Shown: piece after piece, positions 56,594 to 64,000 of the stretch
Numbering within the stretch: position 1 is the first letter of the stretch
How the letters are laid out: each line of letters opens with the position of its first letter
Source: Quinella sp. 2Q5
GTDB lineage: Bacteria; Bacillota; Negativicutes; Selenomonadales; Selenomonadaceae
Assembly: GCA_015206785.1 (NCBI GenBank)
Contig: JADEZQ010000001.1
Coordinates: 62,001 to 126,000 of the forward strand
Direction of reading: 5' to 3'
Length of the DNA: 64,000 nt
Position numbers and translations under genes: made by a program
Notes under the pieces: model-generated
The model's database searches: none
What the model was told of the DNA's origin: nothing
What the model saw: the letters and a program-made list of their open reading frames with translations, nothing else

Positions 56594-57271
56594 ATGGATT
56601 ATCGGCGAATCTTGGTTATCGGCGACATGCACGGAAAATTTTCGCGCCTGCTGTCGCTCTTCCACAAGATTGAATTCGACGAGCGCAAAGATTTTCTGAT
56701 TCTGTTGGGCGATTACATTGACCGCGGCGAAGAGAACATGCGCTGTTTCCGCTGGGCGATGGAGATGAGCGAGAAACCCAACGTCATTGCCCTTCGCGGC
56801 AACCACGAACAAATGATGCTGTATTATTACGCGCTCGGCGGCACCGAAGGCTACATCTGGCTACCCAACGGCGGCAACAAGACCAAAGCGGAGTTTGACG
56901 CCTGGCAAGCGAAAGACCCCACCGCCTTCAAGCAGGCGATGCAGTTCATCAACGACCGCCCGTACTATCATCAGATGTTCGTCGGCGGCGAAGAATATAT
57001 CTTCGTGCACGCGGGGCTAAAGCCTCACCGCCCGCTGGATAAGCAGGACGAAGAATCTTTGCTGTGGATTCGCGAAGAATTCTACAACGACTATGACGGC
57101 GCGGCTCACGTCATCTGCGGGCACACGCCCACGCCGTTCATCAAACGCGACTGGTATTATCCAATCCGCCTGCCCAACAAAATCACGCTGATGGATACCG
57201 GCTCGTTCATGCCCAACGGAAAAATTTCTTGCATCGACATCATCAGCGACAACATCTGGCAGAGCGACTAG
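56594..57271 (+). CDS. Calcineurin-like metallophosphoesterase
   Basis: The 225-residue enzyme has the metal-binding series GDMHGKFSR, GDYIDRGEE, RGNHEQM and VICGHTPTPF. This is the PPP-type arrangement found in bacterial Ser/Thr phosphatases and diadenosine tetraphosphatases (PrpE/ApaH-like). The true substrate is unknown. ATG at 56594. It is followed by the FtsZ-like gene 10 bases later. Confidence 0.88.
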   Translation: MDYRRILVIGDMHGKFSRLLSLFHKIEFDERKDFLILLGDYIDRGEENMRCFRWAMEMSEKPNVIALRGNHEQMMLYYYALGGTEGYIWLPNGGNKTKAEFDAWQAKDPTAFKQAMQFINDRPYYHQMFVGGEEYIFVHAGLKPHRPLDKQDEESLLWIREEFYNDYDGAAHVICGHTPTPFIKRDWYYPIRLPNKITLMDTGSFMPNGKISCIDIISDNIWQSD

Positions 57272-57281
57272 GAGGGCACCT

Positions 57282-58142
57282 ATGAATCAACTCAACATCA
57301 AAGTCCTCGGCTTGGGCGAAGGCGGCGCACTTGCCGTCAACAAAATGCTGGCGGCAAACATCGGCGCGGGCAAGAACGTCGAGTTCATCTGCGTCGGCAC
57401 GGACGAAAACATCATGCTCACCAGTGCCACGCGACGAAATCTTTTCCTCAACCGCGACTCGGCGACGCTGTACCAAAATTTTTCCGAAGCGTTGAGCGGC
57501 GCGCATATCGTCTTCATAGTCGGCGGGCTCGGTTCCACTGCGGCACGTTCGGCAGTTCCGATCATCACCGCCTGCGCCAAAACTCTCGGTGCGGCAACCG
57601 TCGCCTTCGTCTGTCGTCCGTCTGTGCTGGAAAATCTTCTGCGCAAGATGAACGCCGACTTCACGCTGAAAAATCTGCGCGGCAAGGTCGACACGCTGTT
57701 TGAGCTGCCCGCGGAAAAATTTTTCCTCTTCCGCATGAATCAGCCGCAAGTTTCTTTGGCGGAGCTGTTCGACGTTGCCGACGAAGTTTTTTTCCACGGC
57801 GTGAAAATTTTTCTGGATATGCTCACCGACGACGCCGACCTGATGCTTTGCCGCTGGGGCAACGCCGCGTTCGGCTACGGCGAGGGCAAGACCGCGCCCG
57901 AAGCGATTAAGTCCGCCGCGAAGTTCCCAATGCTTGACGCCGCAGACATCACCGCCGCCGACGGAATTTTCGTCAGCCTGTCGAGCGCGAAGACCCTGCC
58001 GTTGCATTCCGTGGAGTCCGCCAATAATTTCATCCGCTGGCAAATGAAACCCGACGCCGAATTTTTTTCGCGAGAGAGCATCGACGCCGCCAAGGTCGAT
58101 AAAATTTTCGCCGCGATAATCTGTACGCGCAAGGAGGTCTAG
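57282..58142 (+). CDS. Degenerate FtsZ/tubulin-like protein
   Basis: This 286-residue protein aligns by eye with FtsZ along its length: KVLGLGEGGALAVNKMLAA (FtsZ has IKVIGVGGGGSNAVNRM), VEFICVGTD, then AHIVFIVGGLGSTAARSAVP, LGAATVAFVCRPSV, VDTLFELPAEK and the end KIFAAIICTRK. The tubulin glycine box GGGTGTG is replaced by GGLGSTA, and the T7 loop with its catalytic aspartates is not recognisable (LTDDADLMLCRWGN there). It lacks the FtsZ C-terminal tail. It is unlikely to be a normal GTPase polymer; a regulatory role is possible. ATG at 57282 follows GGAGGG. Confidence 0.7.
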   Translation: MNQLNIKVLGLGEGGALAVNKMLAANIGAGKNVEFICVGTDENIMLTSATRRNLFLNRDSATLYQNFSEALSGAHIVFIVGGLGSTAARSAVPIITACAKTLGAATVAFVCRPSVLENLLRKMNADFTLKNLRGKVDTLFELPAEKFFLFRMNQPQVSLAELFDVADEVFFHGVKIFLDMLTDDADLMLCRWGNAAFGYGEGKTAPEAIKSAAKFPMLDAADITAADGIFVSLSSAKTLPLHSVESANNFIRWQMKPDAEFFSRESIDAAKVDKIFAAIICTRKEV

Positions 58143-58145
58143 CGC

Positions 58146-58952
58146 ATGATTAAAATTATCCTCTCGGACATCGACGGTACCTTCCTCAAGGACGATAAAA
58201 CTTTTACCGACAGCCACGCCCAAGCCTTGAAGGCAGTCGTCGCCCGCGGCTTGAAGTTCGTCTTCGTTTCCGCACGAATGCCCGAAGCCATCTACCCCAT
58301 CACCGACGCGATTGGCGTCGCGCACACGCCGGTCATCAGCTACGGCGGTGGGCTCGTGCTCACGGAGACCGAAGAAGTCATCTTCGACAGGAAAATGCCC
58401 GCCAAAGATTCTGCGGAAATTTTGTCGGCAATGCGCCGTCAGTGGCAGGACATCACGATAAATTTCTACACCGGTCGCCGCTGGTTTGTCGAGGCGATTG
58501 ATCCGCGCGTGCAACACGAAATGGACATCACCCGGGCAACGGCGGAGCTTGCCAACTTCAACGCGCTGCTCAACGAAAAAATTTTCCCGAACAAAATTCT
58601 CATCATCTGCGAGCCGCCGACGTGTGAAGAGATGGAACGCGTCCTTGGCGAAAAATTTCCCGCGCTCAACGTCGTGAGGAGTGCACCGTATCTTTTGGAG
58701 ATTATGGATCGCAGCGTCTCGAAGGCAACGGGCATTGAAGTTCTGCTCAAACACTACGGCTTTAGCGTGGACGAGGCGATTGCCTTCGGCGACAACTACA
58801 ACGATACCGAAATGCTGAAGCTCATCCCGCGCAGCGTGGTCATGGCGAACGCACCCGACGCCGTCAAGAAATTGGCGGCCGCCGTCACCGATTCCAACGA
58901 GGCGAGCGGCATTTACACTTACCTGGTCAAAGCAAACATCATCGACCCGTGA
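58146..58952 (+). CDS. Cof-type HAD-superfamily hydrolase
   Basis: The 268-residue phosphatase has motif I ILSDIDGTFL, motif II FVSARMP, the type IIB cap, and motifs III-IV VSKATGIEVLLKHYGF then AIAFGDNYNDTEML. Cof-type enzymes dephosphorylate sugar phosphates, nucleotides or cofactors such as FMN. The substrate is unknown. ATG 58146 follows AAGGAGG. The gene ends the run that starts with ftsW; a terminator follows. Confidence 0.92.
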   Translation: MIKIILSDIDGTFLKDDKTFTDSHAQALKAVVARGLKFVFVSARMPEAIYPITDAIGVAHTPVISYGGGLVLTETEEVIFDRKMPAKDSAEILSAMRRQWQDITINFYTGRRWFVEAIDPRVQHEMDITRATAELANFNALLNEKIFPNKILIICEPPTCEEMERVLGEKFPALNVVRSAPYLLEIMDRSVSKATGIEVLLKHYGFSVDEAIAFGDNYNDTEMLKLIPRSVVMANAPDAVKKLAAAVTDSNEASGIYTYLVKANIIDP

Positions 58953-58970
58953 ACGTCAGCCGCCGAAAAA

Positions 58971-59004
58971 AATCATCCCGCCGTTTGCCGCGGGATTTTT
59001 TTTT
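58971..59004 (+). terminator. Terminator after the HAD gene, overlapping the lpxC promoter
   Basis: ATCCCGC and GCGGGAT pair around a short loop (58975-58997), followed by a run of T. The -35 of the lpxC promoter lies inside this hairpin. Confidence 0.8.
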
Positions 59005-59014
59005 GTGCTATAAT
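58985..59014 (+). promoter_or_regulatory. Promoter of lpxC
   Basis: TTGCCG, 18 bases, TATAAT, 34 bases before the TTG start. The -35 sits within the upstream terminator hairpin. Confidence 0.65.
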
Positions 59015-59048
59015 GACCGCGAATTTTTTTCCGAAAGGGGGTCAAGTC

Positions 59049-59879
59049 TTGCAGAGGCAACGGACATTACGAGACTCAATTTCCTGCACGGGCGTCGGGT
59101 TGCATTCGGGCAAGGAAGTTCGCCTGGAGCTAAAGCCCGCCGACATCGACAGCGGAATAATTTTTTCGCGGACGGATTTGCCCGCGCGTCCTCAAATCCA
59201 CGCAACTGCCGCCAACGTCACCGCCACCATGAGAGCCACCACGCTCGAAGAAAACGGCGCGAAGGTCTTCACCATCGAACACCTGTTGAGCGCGCTCAAT
59301 GCCCTGCGAATCGACAACTGCCTCGTCGAGATGAACGCCGAGGAGCCGCCCGTTCTCAACGGCAACGCGATTGACTTCTTCCGCATGATTCAGACGGCTC
59401 GCATCGTTGAACAGGACGCCGAACGCAAAATTATCCGCGTGGAAAAAATTTATCGCGTGGACGCCGCCGACGGCGAACGCTTCGTCCTGGCCTTGCCCCA
59501 CGACGGCTTTCGCGTCAGCTTCGTATCGGTCAATCCCCACCCGCTGATTGGCATTCAGTACGCCGACTTCGAGATCACCGAAGAGATTTACGCGCGGGAA
59601 ATTGCTCCCGCCCGAACCATCGCCTACGAACGGGAGATCGACGCGCTGCGCTCAATGGGGCTCGGGCTCGGCGGCACGATTGAAAACGTCATAGTCTACA
59701 ACGACACTGGCTGGCTAAACGAACTCAAATACCCCGACGAACTTGTCCGCCACAAAATTTTGGACGTCATAGGCGATATCAGGCTTGCAGGCATCGTCAA
59801 TTGTCATATCGTGGCGGCGGCTTCGGGGCACGCGCTAAACGCTCAGCTGGCGAAAAAAATTTACGCGGACTTCTATTAA
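59049..59879 (+). CDS. lpxC: UDP-3-O-acyl-N-acetylglucosamine deacetylase
   Basis: The 276-residue zinc amidase has TGVGLHSGKEV, His78 in FTIEHLLSAL, and PDELVRHKILDVIGDIRL, which provides the other metal ligands. It performs the committed step of lipid A synthesis. The TTG at 59049 is seven or eight bases after AAAGGGGG; the upstream open frame to 59013 overlaps the promoter. It heads the lpxC-fabZ-lpxA-unknown-lpxI run. Its presence shows an outer membrane with lipopolysaccharide. Confidence 0.96.
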   Translation: MQRQRTLRDSISCTGVGLHSGKEVRLELKPADIDSGIIFSRTDLPARPQIHATAANVTATMRATTLEENGAKVFTIEHLLSALNALRIDNCLVEMNAEEPPVLNGNAIDFFRMIQTARIVEQDAERKIIRVEKIYRVDAADGERFVLALPHDGFRVSFVSVNPHPLIGIQYADFEITEEIYAREIAPARTIAYEREIDALRSMGLGLGGTIENVIVYNDTGWLNELKYPDELVRHKILDVIGDIRLAGIVNCHIVAAASGHALNAQLAKKIYADFY

Positions 59880-59892
59880 AGGAGCGATACAG

Positions 59893-60333
59893 ATGGTTTT
59901 GGAAATCGAAGACATCATGAAGATTTTGCCTCACCGCCCGCCCATGCTCTTGGTGGATAGAATTTTGGAGATAGACCCGTTCAAGTCTGCCACGGGTTTG
60001 AAGAACATCACCATGAACGAGCCGCAGTTCGGAGGGCATTTCCCCGGTCACCCGATAATGCCGGGCGTCTTGCTGTTGGAGGCAATGGCGCAGGTCGGCG
60101 GCGTGGCAATGCTCTATCCCGAAGAACACCGCGGCAAAATCGCGCTCTTCGGCGGCATGGACAACATCAAGTTCAAGAAGATGGTCGTGCCTGGCGACAC
60201 GCTCGTCACCAAGGCGGAAATCATCAAGGTGCGCGGGCTCTTCGGCGTGCTTCATACGGACGGCTACGTTGACGACAAACTGGTTGCCCTTGCCGATTTC
60301 ACCTTCGCGCTCAGAGGACGGGACGAGCTGTAA
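59893..60333 (+). CDS. fabZ: 3-Hydroxyacyl-ACP dehydratase
   Basis: The 146-residue hot-dog enzyme has the catalytic His49 in GGHFPGHPIMPGVLLLEAMAQ and Glu63 in that same stretch. It dehydrates 3-hydroxyacyl-ACP in fatty acid synthesis, and competes with LpxA for the same hydroxyacyl pool. ATG 59893 follows AAAGGAG. It lies between lpxC and lpxA, as in many lipid A operons. Confidence 0.97.
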   Translation: MVLEIEDIMKILPHRPPMLLVDRILEIDPFKSATGLKNITMNEPQFGGHFPGHPIMPGVLLLEAMAQVGGVAMLYPEEHRGKIALFGGMDNIKFKKMVVPGDTLVTKAEIIKVRGLFGVLHTDGYVDDKLVALADFTFALRGRDEL

Positions 60334-60352
60334 AGCCTCAGAGGTAATGGAC

Positions 60353-61165
60353 ATGATAAATTTGGAAAGCAAAGGCATCCATCCCAGCGCAGTCATCTCC
60401 GAAAGCGCACACATCGGCGCAGACGTGACGATTGGTCCGTATTGCGTCATCGGCGACGAGGTGGATATCGGCGACGGATCAATTATCGGACCGCACGCGG
60501 TCATCGAACGCTGGACGACGCTCGGCAAGGAATGCAGGGTTTATCAATTCGCGTCAGTTGGTGCCGCACCGCAAGATTTGAAGTTCAAGGGCGAACGTTC
60601 CTACACCGTCATCGGCGACAGGACGACTATCCGCGAAGGCGCAACCATTCACCGCGCAACCGGCGAGGGCAACGAAACTCGCATCGGCAACGACTGTTTG
60701 CTGATGGCTTATATTCACGTGGCGCACAACTGCACGCTCGGCAGCCACGTCATCATGAGCAACCTGGCAAGCTGCGCGGGTCACGCCATCGTTGAAGACC
60801 GCGTCGTCATCGGCGGCATGGCGGGCGTTCACCAGTTCGTTAAAATCGGACGCAACGCAATGGTCGGCGGCATGAGCAAACTCGTTCAAGACGTGGTGCC
60901 CTACACAATCGTCGACGGTCACCCCGCAAAGGTCGTCGGCTTGAACAACGTCGGCATTTCGCGCGCGGGCATTCCGCTTGAAAGTCGTCGGCTCATCAAG
61001 AAGGCATACAAGATTCTTTATCGGTCGGGGTTGAGTTTGCCCGAAGCCATCGCCGTCATTGAGCAGGAGGTTGATTCCTGCGAGGAGGTCGAACATTTCT
61101 TGCGGTTCCTGCGCAATGCCGAACGGGGTATCTGCCGCGAACGCCGCGACTTCGACGACAAGTGA
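60353..61165 (+). CDS. lpxA: UDP-N-acetylglucosamine acyltransferase
   Basis: A 270-residue left-handed beta-helix protein with many hexapeptide repeats (such as IGADVTIGPYCVIG), catalytic His125 in YIHVAHNCTLG, and a C-terminal helical region (YRSGLSLPEAIAVI). It adds the first acyl chain to UDP-GlcNAc in lipid A synthesis. ATG 60353 is eight bases after AGAGG; the ATG at 60347 is too close. The gene immediately follows fabZ. Confidence 0.97.
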   Translation: MINLESKGIHPSAVISESAHIGADVTIGPYCVIGDEVDIGDGSIIGPHAVIERWTTLGKECRVYQFASVGAAPQDLKFKGERSYTVIGDRTTIREGATIHRATGEGNETRIGNDCLLMAYIHVAHNCTLGSHVIMSNLASCAGHAIVEDRVVIGGMAGVHQFVKIGRNAMVGGMSKLVQDVVPYTIVDGHPAKVVGLNNVGISRAGIPLESRRLIKKAYKILYRSGLSLPEAIAVIEQEVDSCEEVEHFLRFLRNAERGICRERRDFDDK

Positions 61166-61174
61166 GGTGCCGGC

Positions 61175-61480
61175 GTGAACGACAAAGAAATTTCCGCGCT
61201 GGCGAAGCAGACCGCCGAGGATATTGCCGAAACCATACGCTCGGCGGGCAGAGCCATCGACGAGGCGGGCACGGATATCCTGCGCGAATGTATTCAGACT
61301 TGCTTGGGCAACTGGCAACGCGGCGAAGAAATTTCACTCGAAACCTGCGCGGGCTGGGTCACGGAAATTTTCACGCGGCGGCGCAACGAAACTCAAACGG
61401 AACTCGAAGCCTTCAACGCGATGATGATTTTCGGATCGAACTTCCCCAACTTCGTCCGCGACAACCAAACCGAAGCTTGA
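61175..61480 (+). CDS. Small protein of unknown function in the lpx operon
   Basis: The 101-residue protein starts with GTG after GAGGTG. It appears mainly helical (KEISALAKQTAEDIAETIRSA), with two cysteines near 39 and 43, and LETCAGWVTEIFTRRRNE. It has no signal peptide or membrane segment. I do not recognise it. It lies nine bases after lpxA and 21 before lpxI, so it is almost certainly co-transcribed with the lipid A genes. Confidence 0.7.
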   Translation: MNDKEISALAKQTAEDIAETIRSAGRAIDEAGTDILRECIQTCLGNWQRGEEISLETCAGWVTEIFTRRRNETQTELEAFNAMMIFGSNFPNFVRDNQTEA

Positions 61481-61501
61481 ACAACACTGGAGGTCACATC
61501 A

Positions 61502-62305
61502 ATGGAACGAATCGCAATCTTGGCGGGCGCGGGCAAGTTGCCCGTCGAATGTGCACGTGCCGCTCAACAGCTCGGCTACGAAGTTTACGCGATAGGTCTG
61601 TTGCCCGAAAGCGACGAGCAAATCGCAAACTTCGCCACGGATTATAAATTCATCAGCGTCGCGCAGCTCGACGCGATACTAAACTATCTGCAGGGCAACC
61701 AAATCCAAAAGGTCACCATGATCGGCAAGGTCACCAAGGAACTGCTCTTCAACGGCGCGGTGGTGCCCGATGCTCGAATGTTGCAGCTGATAATGAGCCT
61801 GCCCGACCGCAACGACGATACGATTATGATGGCGTTCGTCCGTGAGCTGGGCAAGGCGGGCATTCAGGCATTCGACCAGACCGCGCTGATTAGAAAGCTC
61901 ATGCCGCGGCGCGGAACAATCACTCAACGCGAACCGACTGATACCGAACGGCAGGATATGGAATTCGGTTTCCACGTCGCCAAAGAACTCGGACGGCTCG
62001 ATATCGGTCAGACCGTCGTCATAAAGAATCGTGCGGTGATGGCTCTTGAGGCAATCGAAGGCACTGACGCGGCAATCGAACGCGGCGGCACCCTCGCTAA
62101 CGGCGGCGCGGTCATCGTCAAAGTTTCCAAGCCGCAACAAGACAATCGCTTCGACGTGCCGACGGTTGGCTATCGCACGGTGGAGCAGATGGTTCGTGTC
62201 GGTGCGGCGGCTCTGGCGATTGAGGCGGGCAAGACCTTGCTCGTCGACCGCAAGAAGATGATTGAACTCGCCGATGCCAACGGCATTACAATCGTTGCAA
62301 TGTGA
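61502..62305 (+). CDS. lpxI: UDP-2,3-diacylglucosamine diphosphatase LpxI
   Basis: The 267-residue enzyme begins RIAILAGAGKLPVECARAA and contains DRNDDTIMMAFVRELGKAGI and IKNRAVMALEAIEGTDAAI, all typical of LpxI (DUF1009). LpxI performs the step done by LpxH in E. coli, cleaving UDP-diacylglucosamine to lipid X. ATG 61502 follows GGAGG. It is the last gene of the run before the terminator. Confidence 0.95.
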   Translation: MERIAILAGAGKLPVECARAAQQLGYEVYAIGLLPESDEQIANFATDYKFISVAQLDAILNYLQGNQIQKVTMIGKVTKELLFNGAVVPDARMLQLIMSLPDRNDDTIMMAFVRELGKAGIQAFDQTALIRKLMPRRGTITQREPTDTERQDMEFGFHVAKELGRLDIGQTVVIKNRAVMALEAIEGTDAAIERGGTLANGGAVIVKVSKPQQDNRFDVPTVGYRTVEQMVRVGAAALAIEAGKTLLVDRKKMIELADANGITIVAM

Positions 62306-62325
62306 GGCGTCACCAAAAAATTCTC

Positions 62326-62372
62326 GGCAACAAAAAATCCCCCGTCAATCGACGGGGGAAATTTTTTTTGCG
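62326..62372. terminator. Bidirectional terminator between lpxI and the adaptor gene
   Basis: CCCCCGTC and GACGGGGG form the arms, with AAAAAAT before and A3T8 after. It serves both converging genes. Confidence 0.85.
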
Positions 62373-62375
62373 CAA

Positions 62376-63500
62376 TCACATCGGCGGATGAGGCGGTCCC
62401 ATTCGACGGCGGTTTTGGTTGGAAGGTTGCTTCTCCGCCTCGTACGTGATGGAGACGTCGTCGCCGGGATTGAGATCGCCGCCCGTGACTTCGACAAACT
62501 CTTCGCCGTAAAGCCCGACGGTGACGTGAACTTTCTCGGCGACGGGCTTGCCGTTTTTGACGGTGATGCGTTCGACGTACGCGCCTTGATTGTCGGTCTT
62601 CAACGCGGCAATCGGCACGCACAGAGCGTTGCGCACCTGACCGACGACGATATCAAGACGCGCGGTCATTGCCGGCAACAGAAGATTTTCCTCGTCGGGT
62701 GCGCTGAAGGTCACGTAGTAATAGATGACGGAGTTTGAACTGTTTGAACTCGACGTCGTGGAAGAACTCGTGTCCCAAGAGTTGGTCGTGTCGGTCTGGG
62801 AAATTTTGAGCACCTGCGCACGGAAAGTTTTGTCGGGGTAAGCGTCCACGGTGAAGGTTGCAGTCTCGCCGACTTTGACGGAGCCGATGTCAGTCTCGTC
62901 CACCTTCGCCTTGACGAGCTTCTCGCTCAAGTCGGCAATGCGCATGATGACTGTCGGGTTGTTTGAACCTTGCACCGCCATTGTGCCGGGAGTTTTGGGT
63001 TCGCCCACGACAATGCCGTCCATCGGCGCGGTGATGACGGTTTGATTGACGTCGTCTTCGGCAAGGTCGACGGCACTCTTCGCGCGGTCATATTCGTATT
63101 GAGCGTCCTGCAGTTCCTCCTGAGACTTCGCGCCGATTTTGTAAAGCCGTTCGGTGCGTTCAAGCTTCTGGCGTGCGTTCGTCAACGTGAAGTTCGCCTG
63201 GTCAAGCTTCGCCTCAAAGTCTTTGCCGTCCAAGATGGCGACAACTTGCCCCTCGGTCACGCGGTCGTTCTCCTCAACGAGAATCTCTTGTATGCGTGCG
63301 GTGACTTTGCCGCTGACTTCGACGCTCTCGCGCGGCTGAACGGTGCCCGTCGCAGAAACCGTTCGCGTCAAATCCGTGCGTATGACTTTGGCGGTCTCGT
63401 AGGTTTTATCGACTTCGGTGTTGATGCTGTCGCTGTAGAACTTGTAGCCGACCGCCGCGCCGATAATCAGTGCCGCTACGATAAAAATCTTCCACTTCAT
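62376..63500 (-). CDS. MacA/HlyD-type periplasmic adaptor protein
   Basis: The 374-residue protein has one N-terminal membrane helix (IFIVAALIIGAAVGYKFY), the split lipoyl domain (VSGKVTARIQEILVEEND, then APMDGIVVGEPKT), a helical hairpin between (about residues 85-160), and beta-barrel and membrane-proximal domains. It looks like the adaptor of a MacAB-type efflux pump. A Ser/Thr/Asn-rich loop (SSSTTSSSNSSNS) interrupts the barrel. ATG 63500 is seven bases after GAGG. The expected MacB gene would follow downstream but is not there; the neighbouring gene on that side is lpxI, convergent. Confidence 0.88.
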   Translation of the reverse strand: MKWKIFIVAALIIGAAVGYKFYSDSINTEVDKTYETAKVIRTDLTRTVSATGTVQPRESVEVSGKVTARIQEILVEENDRVTEGQVVAILDGKDFEAKLDQANFTLTNARQKLERTERLYKIGAKSQEELQDAQYEYDRAKSAVDLAEDDVNQTVITAPMDGIVVGEPKTPGTMAVQGSNNPTVIMRIADLSEKLVKAKVDETDIGSVKVGETATFTVDAYPDKTFRAQVLKISQTDTTNSWDTSSSTTSSSNSSNSVIYYYVTFSAPDEENLLLPAMTARLDIVVGQVRNALCVPIAALKTDNQGAYVERITVKNGKPVAEKVHVTVGLYGEEFVEVTGGDLNPGDDVSITYEAEKQPSNQNRRRMGPPHPPM

Positions 63501-63836
63501 AAACATACCTCGTGCTTCGCTAACGTTGCCGACCACTCGCGTGTTTTTGTCTGCAAGTTTTGAGTTGTCTGCGTGTTGGCGTGACCCAATCGCTCTGCCA
63601 AAATTTTTTGGCTTCACGCCGAATCAATCTTACATTGCAACCGGGGCAAAGTCAAATCTTCTCGGCATCCGTCGTCATTGATGACAAGTTTATCAGCGGC
63701 GGGGTTGAAGCCACGAATGAACTGTTCTCCGTCGCCATGAACATAATCAGACGACAAGCTTCTAAGGCAGTATTAAACTTTCGTTAAAAATTTTTGGGCG
63801 GGCTTTGTATGAGGATAGCACCCGACGGCAGAACTA
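63501..63836. other. Gap without a convincing gene
   Basis: This stretch holds the adaptor's leader and promoter. A plus-strand open frame at 63560-63787 would encode 75 residues, but it overlaps the promoter, lacks a ribosome binding site and has no recognisable motif. Nothing else was seen. Confidence 0.6.
63627..63655 (-). promoter_or_regulatory. Promoter of the adaptor gene
   Basis: On the minus strand TTGACT, 17 bases, TAAGAT. The leader to the ATG is about 120 bases. Confidence 0.7.
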
Positions 63837-63864
63837 TTGACACAAAGGCGGATTTGGTTATAGA
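63837..63864 (+). promoter_or_regulatory. Promoter firing out of the window
   Basis: A perfect TTGACA, 16 bases, TATAGA. The transcript would run through a foldable stretch to the window end. Confidence 0.6.
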
Positions 63865-63871
63865 ATTACCG

Positions 63872-64000
63872 CGGTTTCAGGCTCAATTGCCTCTGCCGAT
63901 TGACTGAAGCAACCACTTCGACCACGTGCTCGGTCAAAGGATTCCTATACAATTCCTACCCGTCAGAGGCAGGATTTTAATATTTCGGTGCAAATTCTGT
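63872..64000 (+). ncRNA. Possible structured leader or small RNA (truncated by window end)
   Basis: Downstream of the promoter at 63837 the sequence can form a closing stem GCCTCTG/CAGAGGC (63889-63970), an inner stem TTGAC/GTCAA (63900-63937) and a small GAAG/CTTC hairpin. No family is recognised. The last bases contain CGGTGCAAATTC, faintly like the start of a cobalamin riboswitch core, but the element is cut off. This could be a chance fold. Confidence 0.3.

Noticed and set aside
63560-63787. 75-codon plus-strand open frame near the right end
   Set aside because: No ribosome binding site, overlaps the adaptor promoter, and no recognisable motif.
63950-64000. Start of a cobalamin riboswitch
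   Set aside because: Only CGGTGCAAATTC resembles the core; other conserved boxes are absent and the sequence ends, so it is not called.

Overview
The window looks like the chromosome of a diderm Firmicute, most probably class Negativicutes (Selenomonadales/Veillonellales; genus not resolved). Lipid A genes with the LpxI-type hydrolase (lpxC-fabZ-lpxA-lpxI) sit in a genome with Firmicute-style blocks (rpsF-ssb-rpsR, tig-clpP-clpX-lon-engB, addA/addB, a SpoIVB-type S55 peptidase). Siroheme decarboxylase genes (ahbA/ahbB) suggest anaerobic haem chemistry. The DNA is GC-rich, dense in short A-run/T-run motifs, and starts many genes with TTG behind a strong Shine-Dalgarno. No rRNA, tRNA, CRISPR array, prophage or insertion sequence was seen.

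Layout. 1-96: 5' end of glmM. 211-6786 (minus): a transport locus with five tandem substrate-binding lipoproteins, one permease, an ATPase fused to a kinase-like ATPase domain, and a DUF805 protein; mreB lies just upstream. 8014-8995: rpsF-ssb-rpsR. 9066-9602: a lone PilO-like gene. 9638-17056 (minus): ahbB, ahbA, engB, lon, clpX, clpP, tig. 17250-21360 (plus): HD hydrolase, glnS, a small unknown gene and an ArsB/NhaD-type transporter. 21605-27533 (minus): S55 peptidase, murA, lepB, pyrB, pyrC in one run from one promoter. 27688-34574 (plus): rfbC, addA, dapB, exported flavodoxin, membrane cytochrome-like protein, ADP-ribosylglycohydrolase. 34878-40516: putP, addB (minus), a DeoR regulator. 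40557-42923 (minus): two zinc-ribbon membrane proteins and a secreted unknown. 43087-47674: hybrid histidine kinase and a DUF4422 protein. 47889-58952: ftsW, GNAT, two DUF262 genes, gatB, acyl-CoA synthetase-like gene, phosphoesterase, degenerate FtsZ-like protein, HAD phosphatase. 59049-62305: lpxC, fabZ, lpxA, a small unknown, lpxI. 62376-63500 (minus): MacA-like adaptor. The last 500 bases hold two promoters and a foldable transcript, but no convincing gene.

The most unusual items are: (i) the five binding proteins, which read as circularly permuted family-3 solute-binding proteins; (ii) the ABC ATPase fused to an RsbW-like domain; (iii) a divergent FtsZ/tubulin-fold protein that has lost both the GTP-binding glycine box and the catalytic T7 loop; (iv) a tandem DUF262 pair whose second gene runs without a stop codon, in frame, into gatB; (v) a dispersed repeat of about 150 bp, present three times, that folds into three hairpins with compensatory changes. 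All functional assignments come from reading translated sequence; no database search was possible.
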